Source: an uncultured Prevotellaceae bacterium (GTDB lineage Bacteria > Bacteroidota > Bacteroidia > Bacteroidales > Bacteroidaceae). From it: 64,000 nt of DNA. Location of the stretch: the NCBI GenBank assembly GCA_900315105.1, contig OMXX01000010.1, positions 1 through 64,000 of the forward strand, in the 5' to 3' direction. Below the pieces are notes generated by a model. That model had not been told where the DNA came from and made no database searches. It saw nothing but the letters and a program-made list of their open reading frames with translations. Below are positions 36,440 through 45,710 of the stretch, piece after piece. The first letter of the stretch is position 1; each line of letters starts with the position of its first letter. A program made the position numbers and the translations under genes.

Positions 36440-38602
36440 CTATTCATCCAACAGGATCTTCATCATCTCTACAGCAGCCTTGGCTACTGAGGTACCAGGA
36501 CCGAAAATAGCGGCAACACCTGCCTTGTAGAGGAAGTCATAGTCCTGAGCAGGAATAACGCCACCTGCAATAACCATGATATCTTCACGTCCCATCTTCT
36601 TGAGTTCCTCGATAAGAGCAGGAACAAGAGTCTTGTGACCAGCAGCAAGCGAGCTGACACCAACGATATGCACATCGTTCTCTACAGCCTCACGAGCAGC
36701 CTCCTCAGGAGTCTGGAACAGAGGTCCCATATCAACGTCGAAACCGCAATCGGCATAGCCTGTTGCAACAACCTTAGCACCACGGTCATGACCGTCCTGT
36801 CCCATCTTAGCTATGAAGATACGTGGACGACGACCTTCTAACTTCGCAAACTTCTCAGTAAGCTCACAAGCCTTCTCGAAGTCGCTGTCATTCTTTGATT
36901 CTGAACTATACACGCCTGAAATTGTTCTGATTACTGCCTTATAACGACCTACGACTTTCTCGCAGGCGTCAGATATCTCACCCAATGTACAACGAACCTT
37001 TGCTGCCTCTACAGCAAGAGCAAGGAGGTTGTTCTCCGACTTCTTGCCATCAGCAAACTCCTGTACGCAAGCTGTGATGGCTGCAAGTGCCTTCTGACAA
37101 GCTTCCTCATCACGCTCAGCCTTCAGTTTCTTGAGGGCTGCCTCCTGCTGAAGACGAACAGCGGTATTGTCAACCTCAAGGATATCAATAGGATCCTCGT
37201 GCGCAAGACGATACTTGTTAGTTCCAACGATTGTCTGAACGCCAGAGTCGATACGAGCCTGAGTACGAGCAGCAGCCTCCTCAATACGCATCTTAGGCAC
37301 ACCTGTCTCGATAGCCTTAGCCATACCGCCAAGCTTCTCAATCTCCTGAATGTGCTCCCAAGCCTTGTGAACAAGTTCGTTGGTAAGAGTCTCTACATAG
37401 TAAGAACCAGCCCAAGGGTCGATTTCCTTACATACCTTTGTCTCGTTCTGGATGTAGATCTGGGTATTACGGGCAATACGAGCAGAGAAGTCGGTTGGAA
37501 GTGCGATAGCCTCATCAAGAGAGTTGGTATGAAGCGACTGAGTATGTCCGAGGACAGCAGCCATAGCCTCAATACAGGTACGACCGACATTATTGAATGG
37601 ATCCTGCTCTGTGAGCGACCATCCAGATGTCTGAGAGTGAGTACGCAGAGCCATTGACTTCGGATTCTTTGCCCCGAAACTCTTCACTATCTTTGCCCAC
37701 AACAGACGACCGGCACGCATCTTTGCAATCTCCATGAAGTGGTTCACGCCTATTGCCCAGAAGAAAGACAGACGAGGTGCGAATGCGTCGATATCAATAC
37801 CAGCATTGATACCTGCGCGGAGATAGTCCATACCGTCGGCAAGAGTATAGGCAAGCTCGATATCGGCTGTTGCTCCAGCCTCCTGCATGTGATAGCCAGA
37901 GATAGAGATGCTATTGAACTTAGGCATCTTCTGTGATGTGAATTCGAAGATGTCAGCGATAATCTTCATAGAGAATGATGGCGGGTAGATGTATGTGTTA
38001 CGCACCATGAACTCCTTGAGGATATCATTCTGGATAGTTCCGGCCATCTCCTCAAGTTTTGCGCCTTGCTCAAGACCTGCAACGATGTAGAATGCCATGA
38101 TAGGAAGCACACCACCGTTCATAGTCATAGATACAGACATCTTATTCAATGGTATTCCATCGAAGAGCACCTTCATGTTCTCTACAGAACAGATAGACAC
38201 GCCAGCCTTACCCACATCGCCCACAACACGCATATTATCAGGGTCATAGCCACGATGCGTAGGGAGGTCGAATGCCACAGACAGACCTTTCTGTCCGGCA
38301 GCAAGGTTACGACGATAGAATGCGTTACTCTCCTCAGCCGTAGAGAATCCGGCATACTGACGGATTGTCCAAGGACGGAAAGGATACATCATTGAATAAG
38401 GACCACGGAGGAATGGCGGTATGCCGGCTGTGAAGTCAAGATGCTCCATGCCCTCAAGATCCTCCTTGGTATATACAGGTTTAACATCAATCTGCTCTGG
38501 AGTCTTCCAGTTATAGTTGATGCCATTCTCTTTCTGCCAATCAGCACCATTCCTCGGTTTGATGCAAGCAGATATATCGATATTGTTGAAATTCTTTCGC
38601 AT
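36440..38602 (-). CDS. mutB: Methylmalonyl-CoA mutase large subunit
   Basis: B12-dependent catalytic subunit interconverting succinyl-CoA and methylmalonyl-CoA, in the succinate-propionate route. 720 residues from the ATG at 38602 ([11 protein letters not shown]); an earlier start would translate a GC-rich repeat. The TIM barrel carries [14 protein letters not shown] and [13 protein letters not shown]; the C-terminal cobalamin domain carries the DxHxxG ligand in [15 protein letters not shown] and the [13 protein letters not shown] segment. It follows mutA after a 142-base gap holding a repeat. Together with the decarboxylase subunits at 42.7-45.6 kb it fits propionate production. Confidence 0.97.
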   Translation of the reverse strand: MRKNFNNIDISACIKPRNGADWQKENGINYNWKTPEQIDVKPVYTKEDLEGMEHLDFTAGIPPFLRGPYSMMYPFRPWTIRQYAGFSTAEESNAFYRRNLAAGQKGLSVAFDLPTHRGYDPDNMRVVGDVGKAGVSICSVENMKVLFDGIPLNKMSVSMTMNGGVLPIMAFYIVAGLEQGAKLEEMAGTIQNDILKEFMVRNTYIYPPSFSMKIIADIFEFTSQKMPKFNSISISGYHMQEAGATADIELAYTLADGMDYLRAGINAGIDIDAFAPRLSFFWAIGVNHFMEIAKMRAGRLLWAKIVKSFGAKNPKSMALRTHSQTSGWSLTEQDPFNNVGRTCIEAMAAVLGHTQSLHTNSLDEAIALPTDFSARIARNTQIYIQNETKVCKEIDPWAGSYYVETLTNELVHKAWEHIQEIEKLGGMAKAIETGVPKMRIEEAAARTQARIDSGVQTIVGTNKYRLAHEDPIDILEVDNTAVRLQQEAALKKLKAERDEEACQKALAAITACVQEFADGKKSENNLLALAVEAAKVRCTLGEISDACEKVVGRYKAVIRTISGVYSSESKNDSDFEKACELTEKFAKLEGRRPRIFIAKMGQDGHDRGAKVVATGYADCGFDVDMGPLFQTPEEAAREAVENDVHIVGVSSLAAGHKTLVPALIEELKKMGREDIMVIAGGVIPAQDYDFLYKAGVAAIFGPGTSVAKAAVEMMKILLDE

Positions 38603-38614
38603 AATAGTTATATA

Positions 38615-38736
38615 AGCCCCCCTCCGACTCCCCCGAGTGGGAGGGTTCTTTAGATAGTATTTATCCCTCAAAAGATAGCTTTATACGATATGAGGTATAT
38701 AAACTCCCTCCCCCTCGGGGGAGTTGGAAGGGGGCT
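38615..38736. repeat. GC-rich inverted-repeat element between mutA and mutB
   Basis: Arms CCCTCCGACTCCCCCGAGTG at the left and CTCGGGGGAGTTGGAAGGGG at the right are inverted copies around an AT-rich 60-base centre. It ends 12 bases before the mutB ATG, in the leader position. Confidence 0.85.
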
Positions 38737-38743
38737 GTTAGTT

Positions 38744-40600
38744 TTAGTTGATACCGAGTTTCTGATTAAACATTTTCAGGGTTTCAAGCTGATTTACCTT
38801 CACATGAATGAAATACTCAATGCCGGCAGCCTTCAAGTCCTCTGAGCAAGCTGGAGCACCTGCAACTACGAACATTGCCGAATCACCCGTTGCCTGATAT
38901 GCAGGAATAGCATATTCTGCATACTCATCATCAGAAGAACAGAGAACGATGATATCAGCACCTGCCTCCTTGGCTGCAGCAACACCTTCCTCAACGGTTG
39001 CAAAGCCGAGGTTATCGATAACCTTATATCCGGCAGCAGCAAGGAAGTTGCAAGAGAACTGAGCACGAGCCTGACGCCAAACGAGATTACCGATAGTAAG
39101 CATGAATGCCACAGGCTGTTTCTTTGCCTTCTCCGTTGCCAGACGGAGGTTCTCAAAGTCGGCTGCGAGTCGTGTGCTATTGATGCTCTTAATGCTTTCA
39201 GCCTCTGAACTGCAAGAATTCTTACAGTCTCCAATAGGCTGCTTGCCCTCTGATTTCTCGGTAAAGTTAGGGAACTGGTTAGTACCAAGGATGAACTCAC
39301 GACGCTGAGCAGCATGCAAATGGCGCTTCTCGTTGGTTGCGTTGATGTCATCCTGAATAGTTCCGGCAAGAGCAGCAGCAAGGAAACCACCCTCTTCCTC
39401 TACCTTCAGGAATATCTTCCAACCCTCAGCAGCAAGCGAAGTGGTTAGCTCCTCTATATAATAAGAACCAGAAGCAGGATCAACAACCTTATCGAAATGA
39501 CACTCTTCCTTCAAAAGCAACTGCTGATTGCGAGCTATACGCTCGGAGAAGTCATTTGGAGTCTCATAGACAGCATCGAATGGAGTTACCACGATTGAAT
39601 GAACTCCCGCAATAGCAGCCGACATTGTCTCTGTCTGAGAGCGCAGCATATTCACATAGGCATCAAAGACCGTCATATTATAAGATGTGGTAACAGCATT
39701 CACGCACATCTTACAAGCGCAATCGCACTTAGGCTCATACTGCTTGACAATCTGAGCCCAGAGCATACGAGCTGCACGGAACTTTGCAATCTCCATGAAG
39801 TAGTTCTCTGAAATGCCCATGTTGAACTTAATCTTACTTGCCGCAAGAGTAGGATCAACACCTGCATCAACCAGTTGCTGAAGATACTCGTTACCCCAGG
39901 CAAGGGCATAGCCGAGTTCCTGAACGATATAGGCACCTGAATTGTTGAGCGATACTGAGTTTACGGAGACACAACGGAAATTAGGGTAATCCTTGAGAGC
40001 ATCAATAAGAGCAGGACCAAGCTTGAGTACAGCCTGAACATCATGTCCCTTTACCACTATCTTCTCAATAGGATCCCAGTCGATAGAACCAACAACCTTC
40101 TCCTTATTATATCCCTTCTTCTCGAAATATGCAACAAGAATCTGGGCAAGTTCCACGGAATGACGCTTGCAGGTGTTGAAATTCACCTCCACAACATCAC
40201 AGAGAATACCATCAAGCAACTGCTCGATGAAATCAGCACTTACAGAATCACCTGGGATTGTAAAAGAAAGGGAGTCGATACCCTTGTTCAGAATGTCGAG
40301 AGCCTTTGCATTGGCAGCCTTGGCATCAGAAGCGTCAATTTCCTGACGCACATACCACAAATTATTGTCTTTCTTGTTTCCACGAACGAATGGGAATTCG
40401 TCTGGCATGGCATTAGGAGTCTGCAATTTCTCTACGTCCTCACGGCGGTAGAAAGGCTGCACACTAAAGCCTTCATTTGTCTTCCATACCAAGCGTTTCT
40501 GGAAATCCGCCCCCTTGAGGTCAACCTCGATTTTGTCAAGCCACTCTTGGGTGGTAGGCGCAGAAAACTCGGTAAAGAGTTTCTCTTTGTTATTAGCCAT
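38744..40600 (-). CDS. mutA: Methylmalonyl-CoA mutase small subunit
   Basis: 618-residue partner of MutB, with the same barrel-plus-flavodoxin-like layout but without a cobalamin-binding DxHxxG motif (the corresponding region reads NLGFATVEEGVAAAKEAGAD). Seen: KIEVDLKGADFQKRLVWKT near the N-terminus, DWDPIEKIVVKG, and ETMSAAIAGVHSIVVTPFD. It is required for a stable heterodimer and is not itself catalytic, from knowledge of the family. The cysteine-rich CDCACKMC stretch at about 300 is also known in related Bacteroidales proteins. First gene of the mutA-mutB pair. Confidence 0.96.
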   Translation of the reverse strand: MANNKEKLFTEFSAPTTQEWLDKIEVDLKGADFQKRLVWKTNEGFSVQPFYRREDVEKLQTPNAMPDEFPFVRGNKKDNNLWYVRQEIDASDAKAANAKALDILNKGIDSLSFTIPGDSVSADFIEQLLDGILCDVVEVNFNTCKRHSVELAQILVAYFEKKGYNKEKVVGSIDWDPIEKIVVKGHDVQAVLKLGPALIDALKDYPNFRCVSVNSVSLNNSGAYIVQELGYALAWGNEYLQQLVDAGVDPTLAASKIKFNMGISENYFMEIAKFRAARMLWAQIVKQYEPKCDCACKMCVNAVTTSYNMTVFDAYVNMLRSQTETMSAAIAGVHSIVVTPFDAVYETPNDFSERIARNQQLLLKEECHFDKVVDPASGSYYIEELTTSLAAEGWKIFLKVEEEGGFLAAALAGTIQDDINATNEKRHLHAAQRREFILGTNQFPNFTEKSEGKQPIGDCKNSCSSEAESIKSINSTRLAADFENLRLATEKAKKQPVAFMLTIGNLVWRQARAQFSCNFLAAAGYKVIDNLGFATVEEGVAAAKEAGADIIVLCSSDDEYAEYAIPAYQATGDSAMFVVAGAPACSEDLKAAGIEYFIHVKVNQLETLKMFNQKLGIN

Positions 40601-40663
40601 AATTTTTACGTATATTGTTTAAGTATATTTGTTTTAGTCTATTGTATATGCGTATTCAATATG

Positions 40664-40671
40664 CAAATATA
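40664..40671 (-). promoter_or_regulatory. -7 box of mutA-mutB
   Basis: Minus-strand TATATTTG, a TAnnTTTG match, 64 bases before the mutA ATG. The AT-rich upstream region has no clear TTG box. It is divergent from the AspT-type transporter promoter. Confidence 0.45.
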
Positions 40672-40766
40672 ATACATTTTTTTATTATACGATAATAAAT
40701 GGGAGGAAAAAATGTTTTTTGTTGAAAAAAAGTGGGTAAACGTGCATTATAATAAGGTATTTTTAT

Positions 40767-40774
40767 TAACTTTG
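40767..40774 (+). promoter_or_regulatory. -7 box of the AspT-type transporter gene
   Basis: TAACTTTG followed by a 25-base leader before the ATG at 40806. Confidence 0.55.
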
Positions 40775-40805
40775 CAGTTATATTTTCAAATTTCACAAAA
40801 ACACA

Positions 40806-42494
40806 ATGGATTGGATTATAAATCTTTTCACTAATTCAGAGAGCGTAGCTCATATCGCATTGCTCTATGCACTTGTCATTGCAGTTGGCGTATTGCTTGG
40901 CAAGATGAAGATTGCGGGCATCTCACTCGGTGTGACTTTCGTTCTCTTCGCCGGTATAGTAGCCGGCCACATTGGATTTACTGCTCCAACCAACATTCTG
41001 ACATTCGTACAGGATTTCGGTCTTATCCTGTTCGTCTTCATGATTGGTCTTCAGGTAGGTCCAGGCTTCTTCGAATCCTTCCGTGAGGGAGGCGTGAAGC
41101 TCAATCTTCTCGCAGCATCAACCATAGTGCTCAACGTACTGGTGATGTTTGCATGCTATTACATTTTCTTCGACACCTCAAACCCAATCAACCTGCCGAT
41201 GATGGTAGGTACGATGTACGGAGCTGTCACCAACACTCCTGGTCTTGGTGCTGCAAATGAGGCACTTAACGCAATCTTTACCGACGGCAACATTCCCGAC
41301 ATAGCTAACGGATATGCCTGTGCCTACCCACTCGGCGTAGTCGGTATCATTGGTGCGACAATCGCGATCCGCTACATCTGTCGCGTAAAGCTTGAGGTAG
41401 AAGAAGAAGAACTCAACGCTCATGAGTCAAACGCAGCGGCAAAGCCTTATCTCATGCACCTCATCGTGCAGAATGAGTATCTCTCAGGGCGCACAATCCT
41501 TGAGATTCACGATTTCCTGAAGCGTGATTTCGTATGTTCTCGCATACTTCGCGGCACAGAGCTCATCATCCCAAAGAGCAGCACGACAATCGAAATGGGC
41601 GATAAAGTCTATGTTGTTTGTGCCGAGGCTGACGCAGAGGCAATCATCGCCTTCATAGGAACAAAGACCGTAGTTCCTGAATTTGAAGAGCAGGAGAAGA
41701 ACAAGCAGATGGTAAGTAAGCGTATCGTTATCACAAAGTCTTCTATCAATGGCAAGACCCCTGCACAGCTCCATTTCTCAAGCGTTTATGGCGTAAACGT
41801 TACTCGCGTAACTCGTCAGGGTATGGAAATGTTCGCTTCTTCCGACCTACCATTGCTCGTAGGCGACCGCATAATGGTTGTAGGTGAAGAGGTTTCTGTA
41901 AACCGCGTGGCAACCCTCATGGGCAACGCAATCAAGCGTCTTGACCATCCAAATATCGCGACTATCTTCATTGGTATCGTCATAGGTCTTATCTTCGGTA
42001 GCATTCCTTTCGCTCTCCCTGGTATGCCTGTTCCATTGAAGCTCGGTCTTGCTGGCGGTCCTCTGATTATTGCCATTCTCATTGGACGCTATGGATATAA
42101 GGTAAAGCTCGTTACCTATACCACAACATCAGCCAACCTTATCCTTCGAGAGATAGGACTCGTGCTGTTCCTGTCGAGTGTTGGTATCAAGGCGGGTGCC
42201 AACTTCTATAATACTGTCGTTGCCGGTGACGGAATGCTGTATGTACTTACAGGCTTCCTCATCACCATCATCCCAATATTGATAATTGGTCCTCTGGCAC
42301 GACTCCGCTATAAGTTCAACTACTTCACAATCATGGGTATGCTGGCAGGTACCTATACCGACCCACCGGCATTGGCTTACGCCAACGCATCATGCTCAAA
42401 GGACGCTCCTTCAATCGGATACTCTACTGTATATCCGTTGAGTATGTTCCTCCGCATCTTTGCAGCCCAGATAGTGGTGCTGTTCTTCTGCTAA
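40806..42494 (+). CDS. AspT/YidE-type membrane transporter with two TrkA-C domains
   Basis: A 562-residue transporter of the aspartate:alanine exchanger family. Two hydrophobic halves of about five helices (residues 1-190 and 370-562) flank a cytosolic part with two TrkA-C (RCK_C) domains, seen at [13 protein letters not shown] and [13 protein letters not shown]. The repeated glycine-rich motifs [20 protein letters not shown] and [18 protein letters not shown] are signatures. It likely exchanges dicarboxylates or amino acids; in this metabolic setting succinate or aspartate are reasonable guesses only. It lies between the divergent mutA promoter and the decarboxylase genes. Confidence 0.88.
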   Translation: MDWIINLFTNSESVAHIALLYALVIAVGVLLGKMKIAGISLGVTFVLFAGIVAGHIGFTAPTNILTFVQDFGLILFVFMIGLQVGPGFFESFREGGVKLNLLAASTIVLNVLVMFACYYIFFDTSNPINLPMMVGTMYGAVTNTPGLGAANEALNAIFTDGNIPDIANGYACAYPLGVVGIIGATIAIRYICRVKLEVEEEELNAHESNAAAKPYLMHLIVQNEYLSGRTILEIHDFLKRDFVCSRILRGTELIIPKSSTTIEMGDKVYVVCAEADAEAIIAFIGTKTVVPEFEEQEKNKQMVSKRIVITKSSINGKTPAQLHFSSVYGVNVTRVTRQGMEMFASSDLPLLVGDRIMVVGEEVSVNRVATLMGNAIKRLDHPNIATIFIGIVIGLIFGSIPFALPGMPVPLKLGLAGGPLIIAILIGRYGYKVKLVTYTTTSANLILREIGLVLFLSSVGIKAGANFYNTVVAGDGMLYVLTGFLITIIPILIIGPLARLRYKFNYFTIMGMLAGTYTDPPALAYANASCSKDAPSIGYSTVYPLSMFLRIFAAQIVVLFFC

Positions 42495-42508
42495 GAGCAT
42501 AAAAGAAA

Positions 42509-42592
42509 TAAACGCGAAGACACAAAGGCGTGAAGTATTCGCATCATGTCTTTTTAATTTTCTGAACGCTTTGCGACTCTGCGTCTTTGCGT
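42509..42592. repeat. AAACGCAAAGACGC-type inverted repeat
   Basis: Left AAACGCGAAGACACAAAGGC pairs with right CTCTGCGTCTTTGCGTTT with a few mismatches. The right half fits a terminator for the transporter gene; similar words occur at 14212-14258. Confidence 0.65.
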
Positions 42593-42715
42593 TTCCCTAT
42601 TGTACATCGTACATTAAAGCCTTTAATCATTCAACCGGAATCACACACCTAAGAAACCTGAATTGACAATAAATACAATACATTTATAAACTACTTAAAC
42701 AATACACAAAGCATC

Positions 42716-43720
42716 ATGAAAAAGTTTGCGTCCATACTCGGTATGTTGCTTATGGGATGCACTTCATTGATGGCACAAGGTGCCAAGAATATCAAAATCA
42801 ATGAGGTCGTTACTCATAACACAGCCAGTATCCAGGATGAGTTCGGAAAACATGATCCGTGGGTAGAGCTCGTAAACACAGCCTATTCTTCGTACAATGT
42901 AAGAGGCATGTACATCACCACGGACAAATCCGTTCTCAATCCCAAGATGAGTGCTCCAGAGCGTATGAAGCGTATGACAATCATCCCTAACGGAGAGAGT
43001 CGTACAGCATTATCTGCCCGCCAGCACGTAGTATTCTATCTCAACAGCAACCCGGCAGAGGGAGGTCTGCATCTTGCCGTCAAGGCAGACAGCACCACTC
43101 AATGGATTGCTCTCTATGACGGTAATGCCATAGACCTTATTGACTCTGTGTCAATCCCTGTTCTCAAGGCAAACTACTCCTATGCCCGTGTGAAGGACGG
43201 TTCAAAGGAATGGACCATAAAGACGCCTGACACGGTGACGCCTGACATCGAGAACTACACTATGGTTACAGAGTCGAAAGTGGATATGCTGAAGCGTGAC
43301 GATCCTCACGGCTTTGGTATCACCGTACTCTCCATGGGCATCGTATTCACCTGCCTTGCAGTTCTCTATGTTTTCTTCTCAATTCTCGGATGGGCACTTC
43401 GCGACAAGAGCAAGCTCAAGAAGGTGGCAACCTCTACCCCACTCAAGCCTGTTGTCAAGCCAGTGGTAAAGACTGGTGAGGTAATCGCTGAGGTTGGTCA
43501 CATGACAAATGTAATCCTTCAGGATGGTCTCAAGTCGAAAGGTATCTCCAAGGAAACATATATCGCGGTTATCGCAATGGCACTCAAGCAATATGCTGAT
43601 GACGTACACGATATAGAGAGTGGTATTATAACCATCAAACCACGACAGACATCTTGGTCTGCTCTTGGAGCAGGAACGCCAGTTCCGGAGAAAAATACCC
43701 GCCCCCAGCCCCTCCCATAA
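42716..43720 (+). CDS. OadG-family decarboxylase gamma subunit with lamin-tail-like N-terminal domain
   Basis: A 334-residue membrane protein. Signal peptide 1-20 (GMLLMGCTSLMAQ), then about residues 25-180 resembling a lamin-tail/LTD beta-sandwich (KINEVVTHNTASIQDEFGKH, DPWVELVNTAYSSY), one transmembrane helix near 200-225 (GITVLSMGIVFTCLAVLYVF, the OadG signature), and a cytosolic tail. Gamma subunits anchor the carboxyltransferase to the Na+ pump. The last residues (NTRPQPLP) are encoded by a GC-rich repeat. It is followed by the biotin carrier and beta subunit, so the assignment is well supported by context. Confidence 0.85.
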   Translation: MKKFASILGMLLMGCTSLMAQGAKNIKINEVVTHNTASIQDEFGKHDPWVELVNTAYSSYNVRGMYITTDKSVLNPKMSAPERMKRMTIIPNGESRTALSARQHVVFYLNSNPAEGGLHLAVKADSTTQWIALYDGNAIDLIDSVSIPVLKANYSYARVKDGSKEWTIKTPDTVTPDIENYTMVTESKVDMLKRDDPHGFGITVLSMGIVFTCLAVLYVFFSILGWALRDKSKLKKVATSTPLKPVVKPVVKTGEVIAEVGHMTNVILQDGLKSKGISKETYIAVIAMALKQYADDVHDIESGIITIKPRQTSWSALGAGTPVPEKNTRPQPLP

Positions 43721-43770
43721 AGGGCAAGGAGTAATTACCGAGATAAACATTCAATAATCATAATTTCTAA

Positions 43771-43849
43771 AACCCGCACACCAAGCGCGGCCTTTGTGAA
43801 GGATTCATTCTATAAAACATCCTTCCCTTTGGGAAAGCTTGGTTAGGCT
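43771..43849 (+). repeat. ACCAAGC...GCTTGGT leader element, copy 1
   Basis: About 79 bases with outer arms ACCAAGC and GCTTGGT and inner hairpin CCTTCCCTTTGGGAA. It ends with GGTTAGGCT three bases before the ATG of the biotin carrier gene and is nearly 90 percent identical to the copy before oadB. Confidence 0.9.
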
Positions 43850-43852
43850 ATT

Positions 43853-44302
43853 ATGGCAAAATATCAATATACAATACAAGGCGTTGACTACGATGTAGAA
43901 ATCAATGAGGTTGAGGGTACTCTCGCCAAGGTCAACGTAAACGGAATAGACTTCGATGTTATACTCAAGCAGCCTATCTCCACAGGTAAGCAAGTAAAGA
44001 AAGTAAAGGTAGAGAAGCCAGCAGCTGCACCTGTAGTAGGCTCTGCTCCTACTCCAGAACCAGCTCCTGCACCAATTCAGGCAGGTAGCGGCACAAAGGT
44101 ATTGGCTCCTCTTCCTGGTACAATAACAGAAATTCCTGTCAAGGTCGGTGATGCCGTAGCTATCGGAGACACGGTTATCGTACTTGAGGCTATGAAGATG
44201 CAGAATAATATCGAGGCAGAGACTTCAGGTACAGTTACTTCCGTACTGGTTAGCAAGGGCGACACCGTAATGGAGGGAGCAGTTCTTGTAACCATAGGAT
44301 AA
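43853..44302 (+). CDS. Biotin carboxyl carrier subunit of the Na+ decarboxylase
   Basis: A 149-residue biotinyl protein. A C-terminal biotinyl domain (about 80-149) carries the biotinylation site EAMKMQNNI, and a Pro-Ala-rich hinge (PTPEPAPAPIQAG) links it to an N-terminal segment of about 60 residues. It shuttles carboxyl groups between the carboxyltransferase and the membrane beta subunit. It lies between OadG-like and OadB-like genes. Its start codon is placed directly after a repeat element that is duplicated before the next gene. Confidence 0.93.
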   Translation: MAKYQYTIQGVDYDVEINEVEGTLAKVNVNGIDFDVILKQPISTGKQVKKVKVEKPAAAPVVGSAPTPEPAPAPIQAGSGTKVLAPLPGTITEIPVKVGDAVAIGDTVIVLEAMKMQNNIEAETSGTVTSVLVSKGDTVMEGAVLVTIG

Positions 44303-44317
44303 AGCGGCCTTACTGCC

Positions 44318-44470
44318 TCTTCCCCCGCCCTCTCCCGTAGAGAGGGAGCTGGAAGACGAAAGAATTATCATCAAAATCATTGTTAATTTCAAAACCGTAC
44401 ACCAAGCGCGGCCACTGTGAAGGACTATTACAATAAAACATCCTTCCCTTTGGGAAGGCTTGGTTAGGCT
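44318..44470 (+). repeat. GC-rich unit plus ACCAAGC...GCTTGGT leader element, copy 2
   Basis: A CCCCCGCCCTCTCCCGTAGA unit at 44325-44355 is followed by the second copy of the leader element (44391-44470). The element again ends GGTTAGGCTTT immediately before the ATG of oadB. Confidence 0.88.
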
Positions 44471-44472
44471 TT

Positions 44473-45627
44473 ATGACATTTTCAGAATTCATAGTATCGA
44501 ACTTCAACGAGTTCCTTACATATACAGGCTTTGCCAATGCATCGTGGGGCAACCTCATCATGATCCTCGTGGGATGCCTCTTGCTCTGGCTTGCCATTAA
44601 GAAGGATTTCGAGCCTCTGCTGCTCGTTCCTATTGGTCTTGGCATCATATTGGGTAACATCCCATTCCGTGCTGCCGGATTAGAGATTGGTTTATACGAG
44701 GATAATTCCGTGCTTAACATCTTCTATCAGGGTGTGCGACAAGGATGGTATCCTCCGCTTGTATTCCTCGGCATAGGTGCTATGACCGACTTCTCCGCAC
44801 TCATAGCCAACCCGAAGCTTATCCTCATCGGAGCAGCAGCACAGTTTGGTATCTTCGGAGCATATATGGCAGCTCTTGCCATGGGCTTTGAGCCTAATCA
44901 GGCTGCTGGTATTGCCATCATAGGTGGTGCAGATGGTCCTACGGCTATCTTCCTGTCATCGAAGGTGAGTCCAAACCTTATGGGTGCTATTGCCGTATGT
45001 GCATATTCATACATGGCACTTGTCCCTGTAATCCAGCCTTTCATCATGCGTATTCTCACCACAAAGAAAGAGCGTCTCATCCGCATGAAGCCTGCCCGCC
45101 AAGTATCAAAGACAGAGAAGATTCTCTTCCCTATCCTCGGCTTGATCGTGACAACATTCATCGTACCGTCAGGTCTCCCATTGCTTGGTATGCTCTTCTT
45201 CGGCAACCTTCTGAAAGAATGTGGCAAGACTAACCGTCTGGTAGATACAGCAACCAATTCACTCAACAATGCCGTTGTCATACTCCTCGGTCTCACCGTT
45301 GGATGCTCAACTCAGGCATCTGAGTTCCTGACACTCAGCACAGTCTTCATCTTTGTTGTAGGCGCTTGTGCATTCATCATAGCAACAGCAAGCGGTGTTT
45401 GCTTTGTAAAGATAATGAACATCTTCTTGCCAAAAGACAGTAAGATTAACCCTCTCATCGGTAATGCTGGTGTTAGTGCTGTACCTATGGCTGCACGTAT
45501 CTCAAACAACCTCGGTCTTGAGTACGACCGTAAGAACTTCCTGCTCATGCACGCTATGGGACCTAACGTAGCTGGTGTTATCGGTTCAGCCGTAGCAGCA
45601 GGTACGCTTCTCGGATTCCTCTCTTAA
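44473..45627 (+). CDS. mmdB: Na+-translocating decarboxylase beta subunit (OadB/MmdB)
   Basis: A 384-residue inner membrane protein with about nine helices that decarboxylates carboxybiotin and pumps Na+ outward. Seen: GILLGNIPF-like IILGNIPFRAAG, the conserved FLGIGAMTDFSALIANPK with the Na+-binding Asp, and IIGGADGPTAIF, all hallmarks of the family; the C-terminal AVPMAARISNNLG and GPNVAGVIGSAVAAG are intact. With mutA-mutB 4-8 kb away the substrate is probably methylmalonyl-CoA. The carboxyltransferase (alpha) subunit and epimerase are not in the window. Confidence 0.95.
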   Translation: MTFSEFIVSNFNEFLTYTGFANASWGNLIMILVGCLLLWLAIKKDFEPLLLVPIGLGIILGNIPFRAAGLEIGLYEDNSVLNIFYQGVRQGWYPPLVFLGIGAMTDFSALIANPKLILIGAAAQFGIFGAYMAALAMGFEPNQAAGIAIIGGADGPTAIFLSSKVSPNLMGAIAVCAYSYMALVPVIQPFIMRILTTKKERLIRMKPARQVSKTEKILFPILGLIVTTFIVPSGLPLLGMLFFGNLLKECGKTNRLVDTATNSLNNAVVILLGLTVGCSTQASEFLTLSTVFIFVVGACAFIIATASGVCFVKIMNIFLPKDSKINPLIGNAGVSAVPMAARISNNLGLEYDRKNFLLMHAMGPNVAGVIGSAVAAGTLLGFLS

Positions 45628-45647
45628 TTGAGTCAGGAGTGAAAAAG

Positions 45648-45700
45648 AAAAGAGTGAGGATTCTTAGCAATAAAGAATCTTCACTCTTTTGTTTTATATC
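45648..45700. terminator. Bidirectional terminator between mmdB and the DUF6057-like gene
   Basis: Arms AAAGAGTGAGGATTCTT and AAGAATCTTCACTCTTTT around a 6-7 base loop, with A and T runs on each side. Confidence 0.88.
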
Positions 45701-45710
45701 TATTGGTATG

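Noticed and set aside
38602..38671. 23-residue N-terminal extension of MutB
   Set aside because: It would translate the GC-rich repeat and is not part of the conserved mutase N-terminus.
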